Shown: positions 1 to 12,500 of the stretch, piece by piece
Numbering within the stretch: the stretch's first letter is position 1
How the letters are laid out: the number at the start of each line of letters is the position of its first letter
Origin: Corydoras sp. C115
Taxonomy: Eukaryota; Chordata; Actinopteri; Siluriformes; Callichthyidae
NCBI GenBank assembly: GCA_019802505.1
Contig: JAFMOC010000002.1
Span: 3,238,501 to 3,302,500, forward strand
DNA: 64,000 nt
Direction of reading: 5' to 3'
Program-made: the position numbers and the translations under genes
Notes under the pieces: generated by a model
What the model saw: the letters and a program-made list of their open reading frames with translations, nothing else
Database searches by the model: none
What the model was told of the DNA's origin: nothing

Positions 1-3000
1 AAACTAAGCAATTAAATTACAGTATATGAATATTTATTCCATCTTTTGTCTATTGTAAACTTTTTAAAATTAAAGTATTCTTGTGTATTTATGAAGTCCT
101 GGGTGGTATACTACATGTTATCTTTATCGCACTTTAAAACAACACATTTGTTTAAAAAACACAATAACAAAGAATGAATCCTTTCTCAAACATTTCCCAA
201 AATGAAAAGTATAAAGTTATTTTTTCAAATATAATTTTACCAACTTTTTCAAAAGCTAGATTTAAGGAATCTGAAACAAACTTCTGAAGTTTTCACTTGT
301 TCTTGTCACCTTGGATGGTGACCTTAAAGCAAGAATGTCCTGGGATAATTATTATTTGGGCCAAACTGTGTTTTTGGAATGCTCCATTGTCCACATAAAG
401 TTTGTATATTCTCCCTGTGATACTGTTTCCTCCTAATTTTCAATGACATGTTACCATCTAACTGAATTGCTTGTAACTGTTCCTGACAGTTACTAGCCAC
501 TGATGTTGTCAAGACAATAATCTTGTAAAAAGAATCCACATATATAGGGGATATGTAATAAAAAAATAGATTTTTCTTTATTTTTGCAAAAATGTATTAT
601 TATTAACACTTGTACCTACAAACACCTAAATTTATAGTCAAACAAGATTTCAGGTTTAAGAGAGGTTAGAAGCCCATTAACCTAAGTTGGGCTTAAAATG
701 TTGCTGTATTTTACAAAACATTAGTTTTTTTGTCAAATGTAGCAGTTTGAATGCTTATTATAGCTAGCAACATACCTTAAATATATAAGTATAAATATAA
801 AGCAATGTGAACTGTTGTGATGCTTCAAATCAAAATTAATTATTTACTTTAGTCCATAATGATCCAATCAAAGGGCATCGAGTTTGTTTAATAATTAAAG
901 GTTTCATTGTACAATTATAGTTTATTGATCAGCTGCAGTGATATGCGTTATGGTTTGGCAGCCAGAGGTGATGACACCCTGTAGTCTTGATCAGGGAAAA
1001 GACTTGGAGATTTCGGCAGGAAGGCCGCTGCTGTCAGGAATTAGTGCCTGTTAGCATGTTTTTATGGTGTCAAATTTATCTTTTGGAAAAGTACGCATGA
1101 TGGCTTCAGAATACAGGTGCAGTATAGTAAAAATTGGGTTTCTGTATTGTTTTCCATGGCTCAATAAGGTTTCATGGTTGCAGACAATGCATTACTTGCA
1201 CATTTTGAAAAAGGAAAGGCGCTTCTTTCCTGAAGCTCCATTTCTACTCACTTTTACTAGTGTCAGCATTAAGAGCTTTTATGATATTTTTATGTGTGGC
1301 TTCATTCCATCTCAAGGACACACCTGCTGAACACATTTATGAGGAAACTAAAGAGATCCAGACAAATAGTGCTAGAATATGAATTTGTGGGGTATATTGA
1401 TATGGTATTTTGTAACGTCACTACAAAAAAACTAGTAAAGTTTTAATTTGTCAGAAAATGCATGTCTACTTTGAGACATGTAGGTTTTCTTTTAAATATA
1501 CAGTAAAGGCAGGACATTTATATTTTTAAAAAAATGTTATCTCTGCTGATTAGTGTCAAATGTGTGTGGAGCCATCCTTGAGATATGAAACCATGAAGAT
1601 GTCACCATGTCCACAACACTGTCTGCTTCAAGTTAAGCTCCTAAACTCAGTGGTGTCAACAAACTCTTGATGATGGGTATATATTTATATCTGATACCTA
1701 ATGTGTCACATTTTCTAAATATTTTAGATTCTGAAATACTTCTGACTCATAAAGAGAAAAAATAAATACAGCAACTTGTCTTTTTAAAAGCATACTTTTC
1801 AAAACTGAAAAGGTCCTCTGAAAACTCTAACAGACTGGAGTGCAAACGAGCTATACATGAACAGCTAAGCAATCACTATAAAATTTTTGATTTGCTATCT
1901 AAAACAGATCAACAGCGCCTCCATGTGGCTATAATATGTGGATCTATTATGTTTTAAGATTAAAGTGTTGTGGATTAGTGTAGTGTTATGATTTTTTCCT
2001 AATCCTAAAAGTATATTCTTGTAACTATGCATCCCATCTTATTATTCAGCCTGGTTTAATTTGACTGATTTTGTGGTAATTTACATTACCACTGTTATCA
2101 ACTTACGTCTTTTAATTGTATGTGTTTACATCAACAGAGAAAAGTGTGAGAAAAGTCCTGTTCTGTTCCAGCCTTACTTTGCCCCAATGCACAAAGCAAG
2201 GTCGATAAAGACATTGTTTGTTTGGTTCGGTTCTGAAAGAACTTAACTGGCCCTTACAGCGCCTTGACCTTAACCACATAAAAACACATTTGAGATGAAC
2301 TAGAACAGAGTTTGCAAAATACGTCATAAAAACAAACAACATAAAGTTCTCCCTTAAATTGCTAATTCTTATTTTATCTGTGTAAGATCATCCAGCTAAG
2401 AAATACACTTATCTTAAAAGCTGCAGAGAAGATCCATTCTCATATTTAAACCTCAATGTTACATCATTGTAATGCCCCACTGACAGGATGGTCTAATAAA
2501 TCAGTGCATAAATTCCAGATGGTTAAGTAGAACCAAGTTGCAACTAAAAGTTTCTGGGTGGAGTTTACATGTTCTCCCCGTGTCTGTGTGGGTTTCCTCC
2601 AGCAGGTTCTCGCGTTTCCTCCCACAGTCCAAAAACATGGATACAAGGTAAATCGAGTGAGTGTGTGCTCACACACTCACTCAAGTGTTGCTCACATTTT
2701 TGGCTCACTTAACCTTGGGGATAAGTGTGTAACATCTTGTAAGTGTAAGAGCAAACCAACTCTGGTCTCCTTCACTTTCTTGGTATTCAACACTCATACA
2801 GCAGGTTACCAGTGTGTTAAAAAAACAAAAGCTAAAAGTGCCTAAGCTGCCCTGTTCAAACTGAAATACACTTTTACAAAGCTCATGTTTATGACTGTTT
2901 GGAATATTGATGGAAAATAATCTGATAATACTTTTGTTTGGTTGTATTTGTATTGTATTTGAGAGTATATCAGGTCAACCAAATCACATTTACATGGTCA

Positions 3001-3318
3001 TTAAGATTTTGTACAAAAAATAAAAATAATAGTAAATTTAAATTTCTTACATATATTTTATCTGTAAATAATTTTGTTTAGAAATTAATTAATGCTTTTA
3101 TAACTTTAAGATCACCATAGATCACCATAATGCCCTCCTAACAGAATGCTTTAAAAAATACTGCTTAAACACAAAGTAGTTCAGAATTCAGCAGCCTGTG
3201 CTTCGAACATAATTAAAACAAAAAAAGTGTTATGATATTGGTGTTTTCTTAAACTTGTACTGAATACTAGTTGAAGTTTGCATTGACTTAAAAGTTGTAG
3301 ATATTAATAACTCACTAA
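1..3318. other. Intergenic, no gene seen
   Basis: AT-rich sequence with only short open frames and no recognisable protein similarity or splice structure. The one recognisable item is the SINE fragment near 2553-2670. The left flank may belong to a neighbour of tcea3 beyond the window, but nothing here shows it. Confidence 0.6.
2553..2675 (+). repeat. Partial tRNA-derived SINE (core only)
   Basis: Matches the conserved core of the SINE family found throughout the window (heading 'GTGGAGTTTACATGTTCTCC', then the GGTTTCCTCC and CCCACAGTCCAAAAACATGG blocks). The tRNA-like head and the 3' tail are missing, so it is an old fragment. Confidence 0.75.
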
Positions 3319-3328
3319 ATTTGCGACC

Positions 3329-3522
3329 AGGTCGGCTTAGGACGGTGGCTTAGTTAGCACGTTCGCCTCTTCAGCGCTAGGGATTCCCGGTTCGAATACC
3401 AATCTGGGTGGAGTTTCCATGTTCTACCCGTCTCCGCATGGGTTTCCTCCGGGTTCTCCGGTTTCCTCCCACAGTCCAAAAACATGGATCAAGTCAATTG
3501 AATCATCCAAATTGCCCCATAT

Positions 3523-3591
<69 letters not shown>

Positions 3592-3717
3592 CCAGCGATG
3601 GATTGGCGCCCTGTCCTGGGTGTATCTGCCCGTTCTCCCCTGGATGGGCATAGGGACCCCCCCTCCCCCCGCGACCGTAATAGAGGATAAAGCGGAAGAT
3701 AATGGATGGATGGATAG
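3329..3717 (+). mobile_element. tRNA-derived SINE, full length, with long GT tract
   Basis: Full-length copy of the main SINE family. Order of parts: tRNA-like head with an A-box-like GTGGCTTAGTTAGC and a B box GGTTCGAATACC, a core with TTTCCTCCCACAGTCCAAAA, an internal GT microsatellite (about 3525-3590), a 3' part ending GAGGATAAAGCGGAAGAT, and an ATGG/GATG tail. It is flanked by a 10-bp target-site duplication ATTTGCGACC (3319-3328 and 3718-3727). The layout resembles teleost V-SINE-type elements; the family name is uncertain. Confidence 0.9.
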
Positions 3718-3984
3718 ATTTGCGACCCTTGTAGAGCTATTATTTCTTTATGAAATAAAAAAGTTAACATTGCAATCAATTACACATATATACAATCGAT
3801 GTTTTCGCTGTATAATAATGCTGAAGCGCGAACGTCATTAAAGTATGAGAAGCGTGATTAATGCGGTCAAGAAGTTTGTTTTAAATTATTCACAGATTCT
3901 TTTCAAACTGCATTCGATACAGAGGTGCTTGTGCACGCTGTTACTAGGCTGTCTATTATTAGTAGCTGCCATGTGTTCAGAGTA

Positions 3985-4149
3985 TGTTGGCTTTGCGCCG
4001 CGGCTCGCTCACGCCCGCCCTTTGCTCGAGCACACAGTACCTCCACAAGTTCCGTTTAAAACTCCGTTAACGCATTCATACTTATACATGCTATAAAGTT
4101 TTTGGACTTAATTTGCGCTTATACTAGCAGCATAACTCATGCGTCAACA
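3985..4149 (+). promoter_or_regulatory. Probable tcea3 promoter and 5' UTR
   Basis: A short GC/CpG-richer patch (about 3993-4030, CGCCGCGGCTCGC) stands out from the AT-rich surroundings just before the tcea3 start codon. A TATAAAG is at 4092-4098, 52 bases before the ATG. Whether it acts as a TATA box or lies within the 5' UTR cannot be told from sequence alone. Confidence 0.4.
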
Positions 4150-6565
4150 ATGTCCCGAGAACAGGACCTGAAGCGGATTGCTAAAAAGCTCGACAAAATG
4201 GTTTCCAGAAATAACACGGTGAGCTCTTTATTTTGACGCGTGCACCAACAAGCGCTTGCTTGCCTTCTCTAGCATACCCCGTATTGATTTAGGCGAAATG
4301 TTTCCTCGTTGGAATTTCGAATGTCGAACTCGTGTATATGCACGATTGCTCTTAAATGAACATGTAGATTTGTTTAATGAAGACGGTAATGTATGTTGTG
4401 GCTGGATCTGCGCGTGTTCACGCAGGGCGCACAGTTGTAGAGACGCAAGTGCTGAACAGGTGTCCAGTAGAGGAGCGCAGTCAGCTCCAGTTGTCGCTCT
4501 CCGGGGGGGAACACACGTACCAGTGTGCAACTATACACACACATCACCTCTTTACAAACGTACACTCACGCGCACGTATTTAAGTATACAATCAATTTTT
4601 ATACACTCCATTTTTACCTACCTTTTAACAATACATATTTCTCTGAAGACCAGAACCACCGCAGATTTGGTTTTATTTGGGTGGTGGATGATTCTCAGTA
4701 CTGTAGTAATGAGCTGATGGTGTGTTGTGTTGTGAAACAGACACAACAATGCCGCTAGAATGTTTATACACTGTCCACCTACTGTGCACCTTACAGATGT
4801 AAAATTAGGAACAACAGCTGATTTATTGCTTCAAAGTTTGTGTTAAGCCATTCCGGAATCCACCATTAGTACTCAGAGGACACTGCGAAAAAGATGGTGG
4901 TGGCTGGACAATTTCGATTACTCTTAAGTCTTTAAAAATTCCAGCAGCACTTTTGTGTCTGTGCAACACTAAAACACAAAACTGCCACATCAGTGTCACT
5001 GCAGTACTGATAAACAACCACCCAAATAATACCTGAACTGTGGTGGTTCTGTTGCGTTTCTGACAGTTAGAGAATAGTGAAGGGGGAATAACAGAGGAGG
5101 CATTACAAAACAACATACCAGTCTGGAACAACAAAACACTGGCTTTGAGAATACCAAACCTGCTACCCACAAGGTCCCTCTTGCACTGTAAATATATATG
5201 GAGTGCTGTTTGAATGGTTTAACATTTTAAAAGAAGGAATGTTATTGTTCTCTGGAAATAGTTATGGATTTCTCTGTAAAACACATTCTTCTGGCTGCTT
5301 ATGTCACATTAGCCATGCAGTGGGCACTAATAAATTACAACACTGTGACATTTTAGCTTTTGCTGATAAGAGTTTATATAATTTATCTGATATGTTTATA
5401 TTTCTTTTATACTCCTTTTATACATAATCATGGTACCCTCATCTGATTTTTAAGTATGTTGCATACATTAAATTACATGGTTTCAAGTTTAGAAAATATA
5501 CAATCAAGTTGGTATGTAAAAAACACTGAAAATAAATGCTAAATACTGTTTAGTTTAATGTTCGAATAGGTGGTACAGTTATATAGTGCTTTTTACCTTT
5601 GTACAAAGGTTCAAAGTTCAATTCCTGATGTTGATGCATAACTTACATTCTGTTTAATGTTTTTTAAATGTCTTTGTAGGTTCTCTTACAAAGCCTAAAT
5701 CATGCTAGTGAGTGATTTAGAAAAACTAAAATTGGGCCTAGGTGTGAATAATTTTGTGCTCAATAGATCACCTCAATAGATTGCAAACAAGTGCATGGTG
5801 TTTCCTTGTTTTTTATATTATGTAATATGGGATAGACTTCAGCACCAGCATGACTCTAATCAAAATAAGCAAGATAATAATAATCTAAAATAATCTGTTG
5901 CAGCTGTTGAGTTTAGCACCTGCATTTCTTTGTGTGGAAGCACATGAAACATTGTGTATTGCAAATGTGTCAGTCAAAACATAAAAAAACATAAACAGTT
6001 CAAAATCCACTCTGACCTGGAAGTACTAATCTGTCACTTAAAATGACTTGTTTACGATCATGTATTATGGATTTCTTTACTTACATTTTTTTTTTCCTAG
6101 GAGGATGTTCTATTCTGATCAGTTTTTTAGTCGTAACTGATTTCCCACGCAGCAGATATATTAACTTGATTAATGAAATTGTTTTTAAAATAGCATACTT
6201 TACTAATTGAATGAGTTTATTACAACAAATGATTTTGAGTGTGAATAAAGGTTTGGTTCATCCTGCTTGTTTGTGCAGGAAGGAGCACTTGATTTGTTAA
6301 AGGAATTGCAAAACTTTAATATGACTCTGAAGTTGCTTCAGGTACGTTTTCACTTTAATCATCTTAAAAGTAAAAAATACAAGCATAATAAAATATTGGA
6401 TTAAATGACAGTTTTAATTGAAATGAATAATAATTTACTTTTTTATCCTCTAATTAAAGGAGACAAGAATCGGCATGTCTGTCAATGGAATTCGAAAGCA
6501 TTGCAATGATGAGAAGGTTGTCTCACTCGCCAAGATTCTTATTAAAAGCTGGAAGAGGCTTTTGG
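4150..6565 (+). CDS. tcea3: tcea3 exons 1-3: TFIIS N-terminal domain
   Basis: Three exons (4150-4218, 6279-6341, 6460-6565; phases 0, 0, 1) encode residues 1-79: RIAKKLDKMV, EGALDLLKELQN, then ETRIGMSVNGIRKHC and LIKSWKRLL. This is the LW/TND four-helix domain known from TFIIS, elongin A and Med26, a protein-interaction module not needed for RNA cleavage itself. Splice sites are ordinary (ACG|gtgagc, cag|GAAGG, CAG|gtacgt, aag|GAGAC, TTGG|gtaagg). Intron 1 contains the inverted-repeat element at about 4650-5060. Confidence 0.93.
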
Positions 6566-9500
6566 GTAAGGTTTAATTAATAGCTTCAAATGAATAACTT
6601 AATGATGGTTGAAAATCACAAATAAACTTACTGAAAATATGACATTCCATTACAAGTTAGTCTAGTTTTTGCAGCTTTTTATAGCAGCTTTCACTTTTTC
6701 ACACCAATACTTTAACTGCTGTCATGATGTAGATGTTTCGGAGGTCAACAGCTTAACTACAGTTTATCAGAGTGAAAGTAAACATCATCTCTAAGAGCTT
6801 TCACTGGAGTGCTGTTAGGTTCAAGCAAGGTGTGTTTGTGTTTGTGCTTGTGTGTGTTTTGCAAGTCTATGCATGTCCTGAATCCAGATTACTTTCCCTC
6901 TAAGCTTACTATATAGTGAGAACGGTATGGTTACATCTTGCACTACAATGCAATGTCAGAGTTGAATATGATTTGTACTTCTGCAATGAAATTAAACTTT
7001 ACTATGTAAACTACAGTATATATACATATTTCTCAAAAATATATTTCTGATGGTGGTATTTATATGAACTTTATCAAATCGGTAATAACCCTTATATTCT
7101 TTACATCCATCCATCCATTATCTTCCGCTTTATCCTCAATTAGGGTCGCGGGGGGGTTTTCCATGCCCGTCTCAGGCTCTGGGCAAATACCCCCAGGACA
7201 GGGCGCCCCTCGCTGGGCACACACTCAATCACTCACACAGACACGCACATAAACACACTTTATATGGGGCAATTTGGAGAATTCAATTGACTTGATCCAT
7301 GTTTTTGGACTGTGGGAGGAAACCGGAGAACATGGGGTGAACATGGAATCTCCAACCAGATTGGGAATCCCTAGCGCTGAGAGGTGAACGTGCTAACCAC
7401 TAAGCCACCGAGCCTCCCCAATATTCCAAACATACAAATCAATTTTAAAAAGTAAGTATTGAACAAGTACTGAACATGAAGAGGAAGTACAGGAAGAAAA
7501 GGCAGTGCAGAAAGGCATGAAAAGCCAACTGAAATCATTATTTAAAAACAATTCTGACACATTAGTGGATATAAAACCAGCAAGTTCAGTCCTAAGTAAT
7601 GGTCTATAAAAAATTATATAGCACTTTTTACAAGAGAACATTGTCACAAAGCAGCTTTATTGAGTTAAAAGCCTTTAAACCCCCAAAAAGCAAACTGAAG
7701 CAACAGTGGCAAGAAAAAACTCCTTGTTATTTTAAGGATGAAACCTTGGGAGGACCAAGGCTCAGTGGGGGACTAATCCTCCTTGAGCAGCCGGGCAGCA
7801 TCAACAGTATAGGACAGCCATGTACAGATTGTGTCGAGATCAAGTGAGCGCAGGTGGCCATAGCAAATCGAAAAACTCCTAACAACTGGAAAACTATATG
7901 TAAGTCTATTGAGGGCATCCTGTAGGTCCATCCAGGTTCCATCCAGTAATCGTCGTAGCTGCAGTCCTTAGGCAGAGCCATGGATGAAGATCTGACTACA
8001 CTTAGAGGAAACCGTCCACACCTAAAAAGAAACTGACAAGAAAAGCAGTTAGAGCTGATAAATTACAGCATTTAAGTAATAAGTAATTGATTGACACTCT
8101 GGCATAACTGACTAGAGCAGCATAACTAAAAGGTTCAGATACTGCAGACTCTACTTAGTTGAGTCCCTATTCCTATTAATGATGAGCTGGATGAAGAAGA
8201 AACGCCAGCACGTACTGATCCCAGATTACTAACCCAACACTGCCAAGCCTGAGATCTACACAGTTAATTAAATGCAAAATTAAATAAATGTGTTTTTAAT
8301 CTACTTTTAAAGATTAATAATGATTCAGAATCACGAACAGTAAATGGAAGGCTATTCTCAGTTGAGGAGCCTTGTGGGAGAACGCTCTTCCACCAGCAGT
8401 AATTTTATTTATTCTAGGAGCTAAAAGTAAACCAACACCTTGAGATGTGAGCCCACGTGTTGGCTTATACAATTGAATCAGTTCACTCAGATACTGTGGA
8501 GCTCGATTATGTACAATTTTATGTTATCAATAAAATTTTGTACTCAATACGAAACTTAACTTGTAGCTAGTGTAAGTTTGATAACACAAGACTGATGTGA
8601 TCAAACTTCCTGGTTGTAGTTAAAACTCTAGTTGCAGCATTTTGCGCAAGTTGTAATTTATGTAATGATTTATTAGAACATCCAGTCAAAAGTAAATTAT
8701 ATTCATTAATCAATTAAACTTGAGGTAATAAAAGCATGAATTTGTTTTTTCTGTATCTTGGAGGGAGAGAATATTTTTTAGCTTCGAAACGTTATGAAGG
8801 TGAAAAAATGCAATTCTAGTAATATTGATAATGTGCTTCGTAAAGGAGAGATCTGAATCAATAATGACACAGAGATTATTTACAGACGAACTTTTTCTGA
8901 TTAAGGAGTTATCAAGGTTTAACACAGTGTTCGAAACTTTGTTAATTTTGTCCTTGGGTCCAACTATTAGAAACTCAGTTTTATCAGAATTTAGTAGGAA
9001 GTTTTTTGACATCCATATTTTAAATTCTTGGATGCAGTCCCCGAGCTTACTGATTGAACAAACATCATTAGGGTTAGCTGAAATGTATAACTGTGTAGTA
9101 TCATCTGCATAAGAGTGAAAACTAATTCCATTACGAATAATTGATCCCAATGGAAGCATATATAGGGCAAATGGAAGTGGACCCAGAACTGACCATTGCG
9201 GAACACCATATTTAACTTTAGCAAGATCAGAACATCGGTTGTTAACACAGGTGAATTGATATCGATCTGTCAGATAGGATTTAAACCACTGGAGTGCAGA
9301 TCCTGTAATGCCCACAGTGTTTTCTAATCTATTAACCAAGATGTTATGGTCTATAGTGTCAAAGTCATCTGGTTGAACACAATTTTTTCTAGGTTATGTA
9401 ATTAATGGTTTAATGAAGACACACGTAAGATTTTTGGGGACAACCTATTTTAGGTGATTAATTTATAATGTTTATTAAAGGCTCTGTAACATTTGGCAGG

Positions 9501-12500
9501 AGGTCTTTAAGCAGGTTTGTAGGTATTGGGCCTTACAGACAGGATGTTGTCTTTGATTGTGTAATTAATGAGACAAGCTCTTTTTTTTAGATATGGGGAT
9601 AAAGGTATTTGGCTGTTGTACTATATTATTTTCTCTACCACTAGATTTTTCAGTAACTGGTGAGTGTTGATTATTGATTACGGTACACGATGCATTACAT
9701 GATTTAAGTGTCTTATGTTTTCAATTTTATCACTAAAGAAATTCATAAAAGCATTGCTGCTGAACTGTGAGTGAATCTGTGAATCTGACAGGAGCACTCC
9801 AAGTTAGTTTGGCAATGGTACTAAAGAGGAATCTTTGGTTGTTTTTGTTGTTCTCTATTAATTCGGAATAATATTTAATCATAGCTGCATTTAGTGCATG
9901 TTTATACTCATACTGTCCTATCATTCAACCCTAAATAGCTCTAATTTAGTTTGTCTCCATTTACGCTCTATGGTTCTAGACACCATTAAGTGCTGTACAT
10001 ATTCACCATGTGAATATAGTCTCGTCAGATGAGACCAAACTCATTTCTTTGGAGTTGTGCAGTGGAAACACACATTATGGTACAGTTTTTCATCATATGA
10101 TTCAAGCATATAATTAATTAAAGGATGAATTAAGGACATACTTGGACATTCTTGATTAGAATTTGCAGCCATTTACCAGGACACCGAAGTTAAAATGAGG
10201 GTGGACATTTCACAAAAAAATTATCCCAAACAAACAGCCAAGTAAAGTCTGAACTCTCAAGCTGTACACTCCTAAACCGGGGGAATATTTCAAGTAAATA
10301 TATGTTCAAGTCCAGACAGATTTTTTGGTTAGCAGCAATGCTCTGCTCTCTTTTAATCCAATCAGAGATTTTCTTTGGGATTTAGGTCAGGGTTCAGTCT
10401 CGGCCGCTCAAAGGCATTCACCTTTCTATTGTTAAGCCCCTGCTTGTTTTTTTGGCTGTGTTTAAAATAGATTTCATAGTGAAAAAAAACATTAATTATC
10501 GTTAGCTGCATTGCAGAGGGACCCGTGGTTTGTACTTGTAATAAAAAATAAAAAAAATAAAAAAAAATACAGCAGTAAATGTATGCTACACGGAATAACT
10601 ACTATAAAGCATATTGTTGGAGGCAGTATCATGTTATTTAATTCAGGGGAAATAAATTCTTCCAGGTACAGTCTTGGAAAGAGAACACAGGGATCCAATA
10701 GGTGAGCCAGAAAAAGTGTACTCTAGTGCGACATACTGTACACTTGACGACCCTAGAACCATAAAAAATTCAACCATATTTTCATTCATATTTATGAATT
10801 GAGCAAAGCATTAACACATAGTATAGCAGTTTGGTATGCTCTTGATCCATGGTGCCAAACCTCAGGTCTGGTTCTCTCTTATGGGAGCATCAAACATTAC
10901 AGGGAAGCTTGTCGAAGGGAAGCGACAAAGGGAAGTTTGTCGAAATACAATTTGCAACTGTTCATTCATTCATTCATTATCTCCCGCTTTATCCTCTATT
11001 AGGGTCGCGGTGGGGTTCCCCATGCCCATCCGGGGGAGAACGTCTCGGGCGCTGGGCAGATAGACCCAGGACAGGGCGCCAATCCATCGCTGGGCACACA
11101 CTCACTCACACAGACACACTCTATATGGGGCAATTTTGAGAATTCAATTGACTTGATCCATGTTTTTGTACTGTGGGAGGAAACCGGAGAACCCGGAGGA
11201 AACCCACGCATACACGGGGAGAACATGGAAACTCTACCCAGATGGGGATTCGAACCGGGAATCCCTAGCGCTGAGAGGTGAACGTGCTAACCACTAAGCC
11301 ACCGTGCCGCCACTGCAACTGTTCAATACAGATTAATTAATATACCTACAAAATTAAATTTGTATTAAAAAATATTACTCAAAAAGAGACACCACTTGTA
11401 GATGTTTAGCTTTGTTTACATTTTTATTTACTTGTTTGTTGCGGTGTCAAAAGTATTTCACCATTTGTATTTTACTCTTAGTGAAAAAAATGGCATTGAA
11501 AACCATGGATGGCAATGTTTAATTAATATTTGTAAAACATTTTTCTTCACACTGTATATTAGTGATAATTACATTGTACATTTACCTCTTCTCAGAATCT
11601 GGCCAGGTGCAGAACATGGAACAATGTGGTGAAATGAAAAATGGGAGTGACTCCATGAAGCAAACACAGTCATCCAGTGAACAGTCCCCGGACTCAAGGT
11701 AAGCCAGGCAGTTAAACATTAAACTTGATATCTCCCTAGATAGACTTGAATACGGATATAGATTCAACACCAGTCTGTATGAACTGAAAGTGTACAAAGT
11801 AAAGAAAACGATCCATGTACAAACCTAACCTGTTTGTCCTGTCAGCCCCAAATATCTTTCAAACACTCACAAGAAACTTACTGATAAAGACAGAAAAGAA
11901 AAAGGGGAAGCCTTGATAAAGAATGAAAAACAAGAATGCAATCAGAAACGGGAGAAACACTTCAGTAACCACATAAAAGTGAGCGAGAGGTAAGAGGTTG
12001 CCTGATAATAAAGTAATAAATACAGTCCCAAAGCTTAAGGCACTTTTGTTTTTTTTTTGTTTTTTTAGGTCATGTGTTTCAGACTCAGGTGCTTTATCAC
12101 CCCTTTTGACACCCCCCTCCAATTGTCTTTCTGCAAAAGTAAAAAAAGAAAGGTTAGTTAGGGTTTGTGAATGCGCTCAGAGCATGTGCATGAAAAGACC
12201 TGTAAAAGTTTGCTTTTGCATTATGTCAGCAGTGTTTAGGATTAATCTAAAGGTGCACCACAGGAAAATAAATTGGGTCAAAAACACTTTTACAATTAAT
12301 ACTATTTATATAATAAATACACATATATATATATTATGTAATAAATGTACTTTTTACTTACTTTTATTTACTGATGTTGAAAGCCTAAAATAACAACAAA
12401 TCAATAAATTACCTATAAGTAAATTAGTAGGTTTTACAACAGCATATTAGAACAAGTTAACAAAATATGGAAAAAAAACTATTATTTACATTTACCTTTT

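Noticed and set aside
2558..2845. 95-codon ORF upstream of tcea3
   Set aside because: Runs through a SINE core fragment and low-complexity GTGT/CACA sequence.
3350..3410. tRNA gene (A and B box motifs)
   Set aside because: The tRNA-like heads are parts of the SINE; no cloverleaf with an acceptor stem was seen.
3419..3841. 140-codon ORF with a long run of Val-Cys
   Set aside because: It reads through a SINE and its GT microsatellite. Similar SINE-derived frames recur at most copies (for example 10849-11139, 19956-20390, 61068-61409) and are not genes.
4256..4717. 153-codon ORF just after tcea3 exon 1
   Set aside because: It lies in intron 1 and runs into the MITE-like repeat; no known domain, and the normal splice to exon 2 restores a conserved TFIIS domain.
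8710..9339. 209-codon ORF as a possible host gene
   Set aside because: YADD and flanking motifs identify it as a LINE reverse transcriptase fragment with a damaged GVPQGS motif and no complete ORF2.
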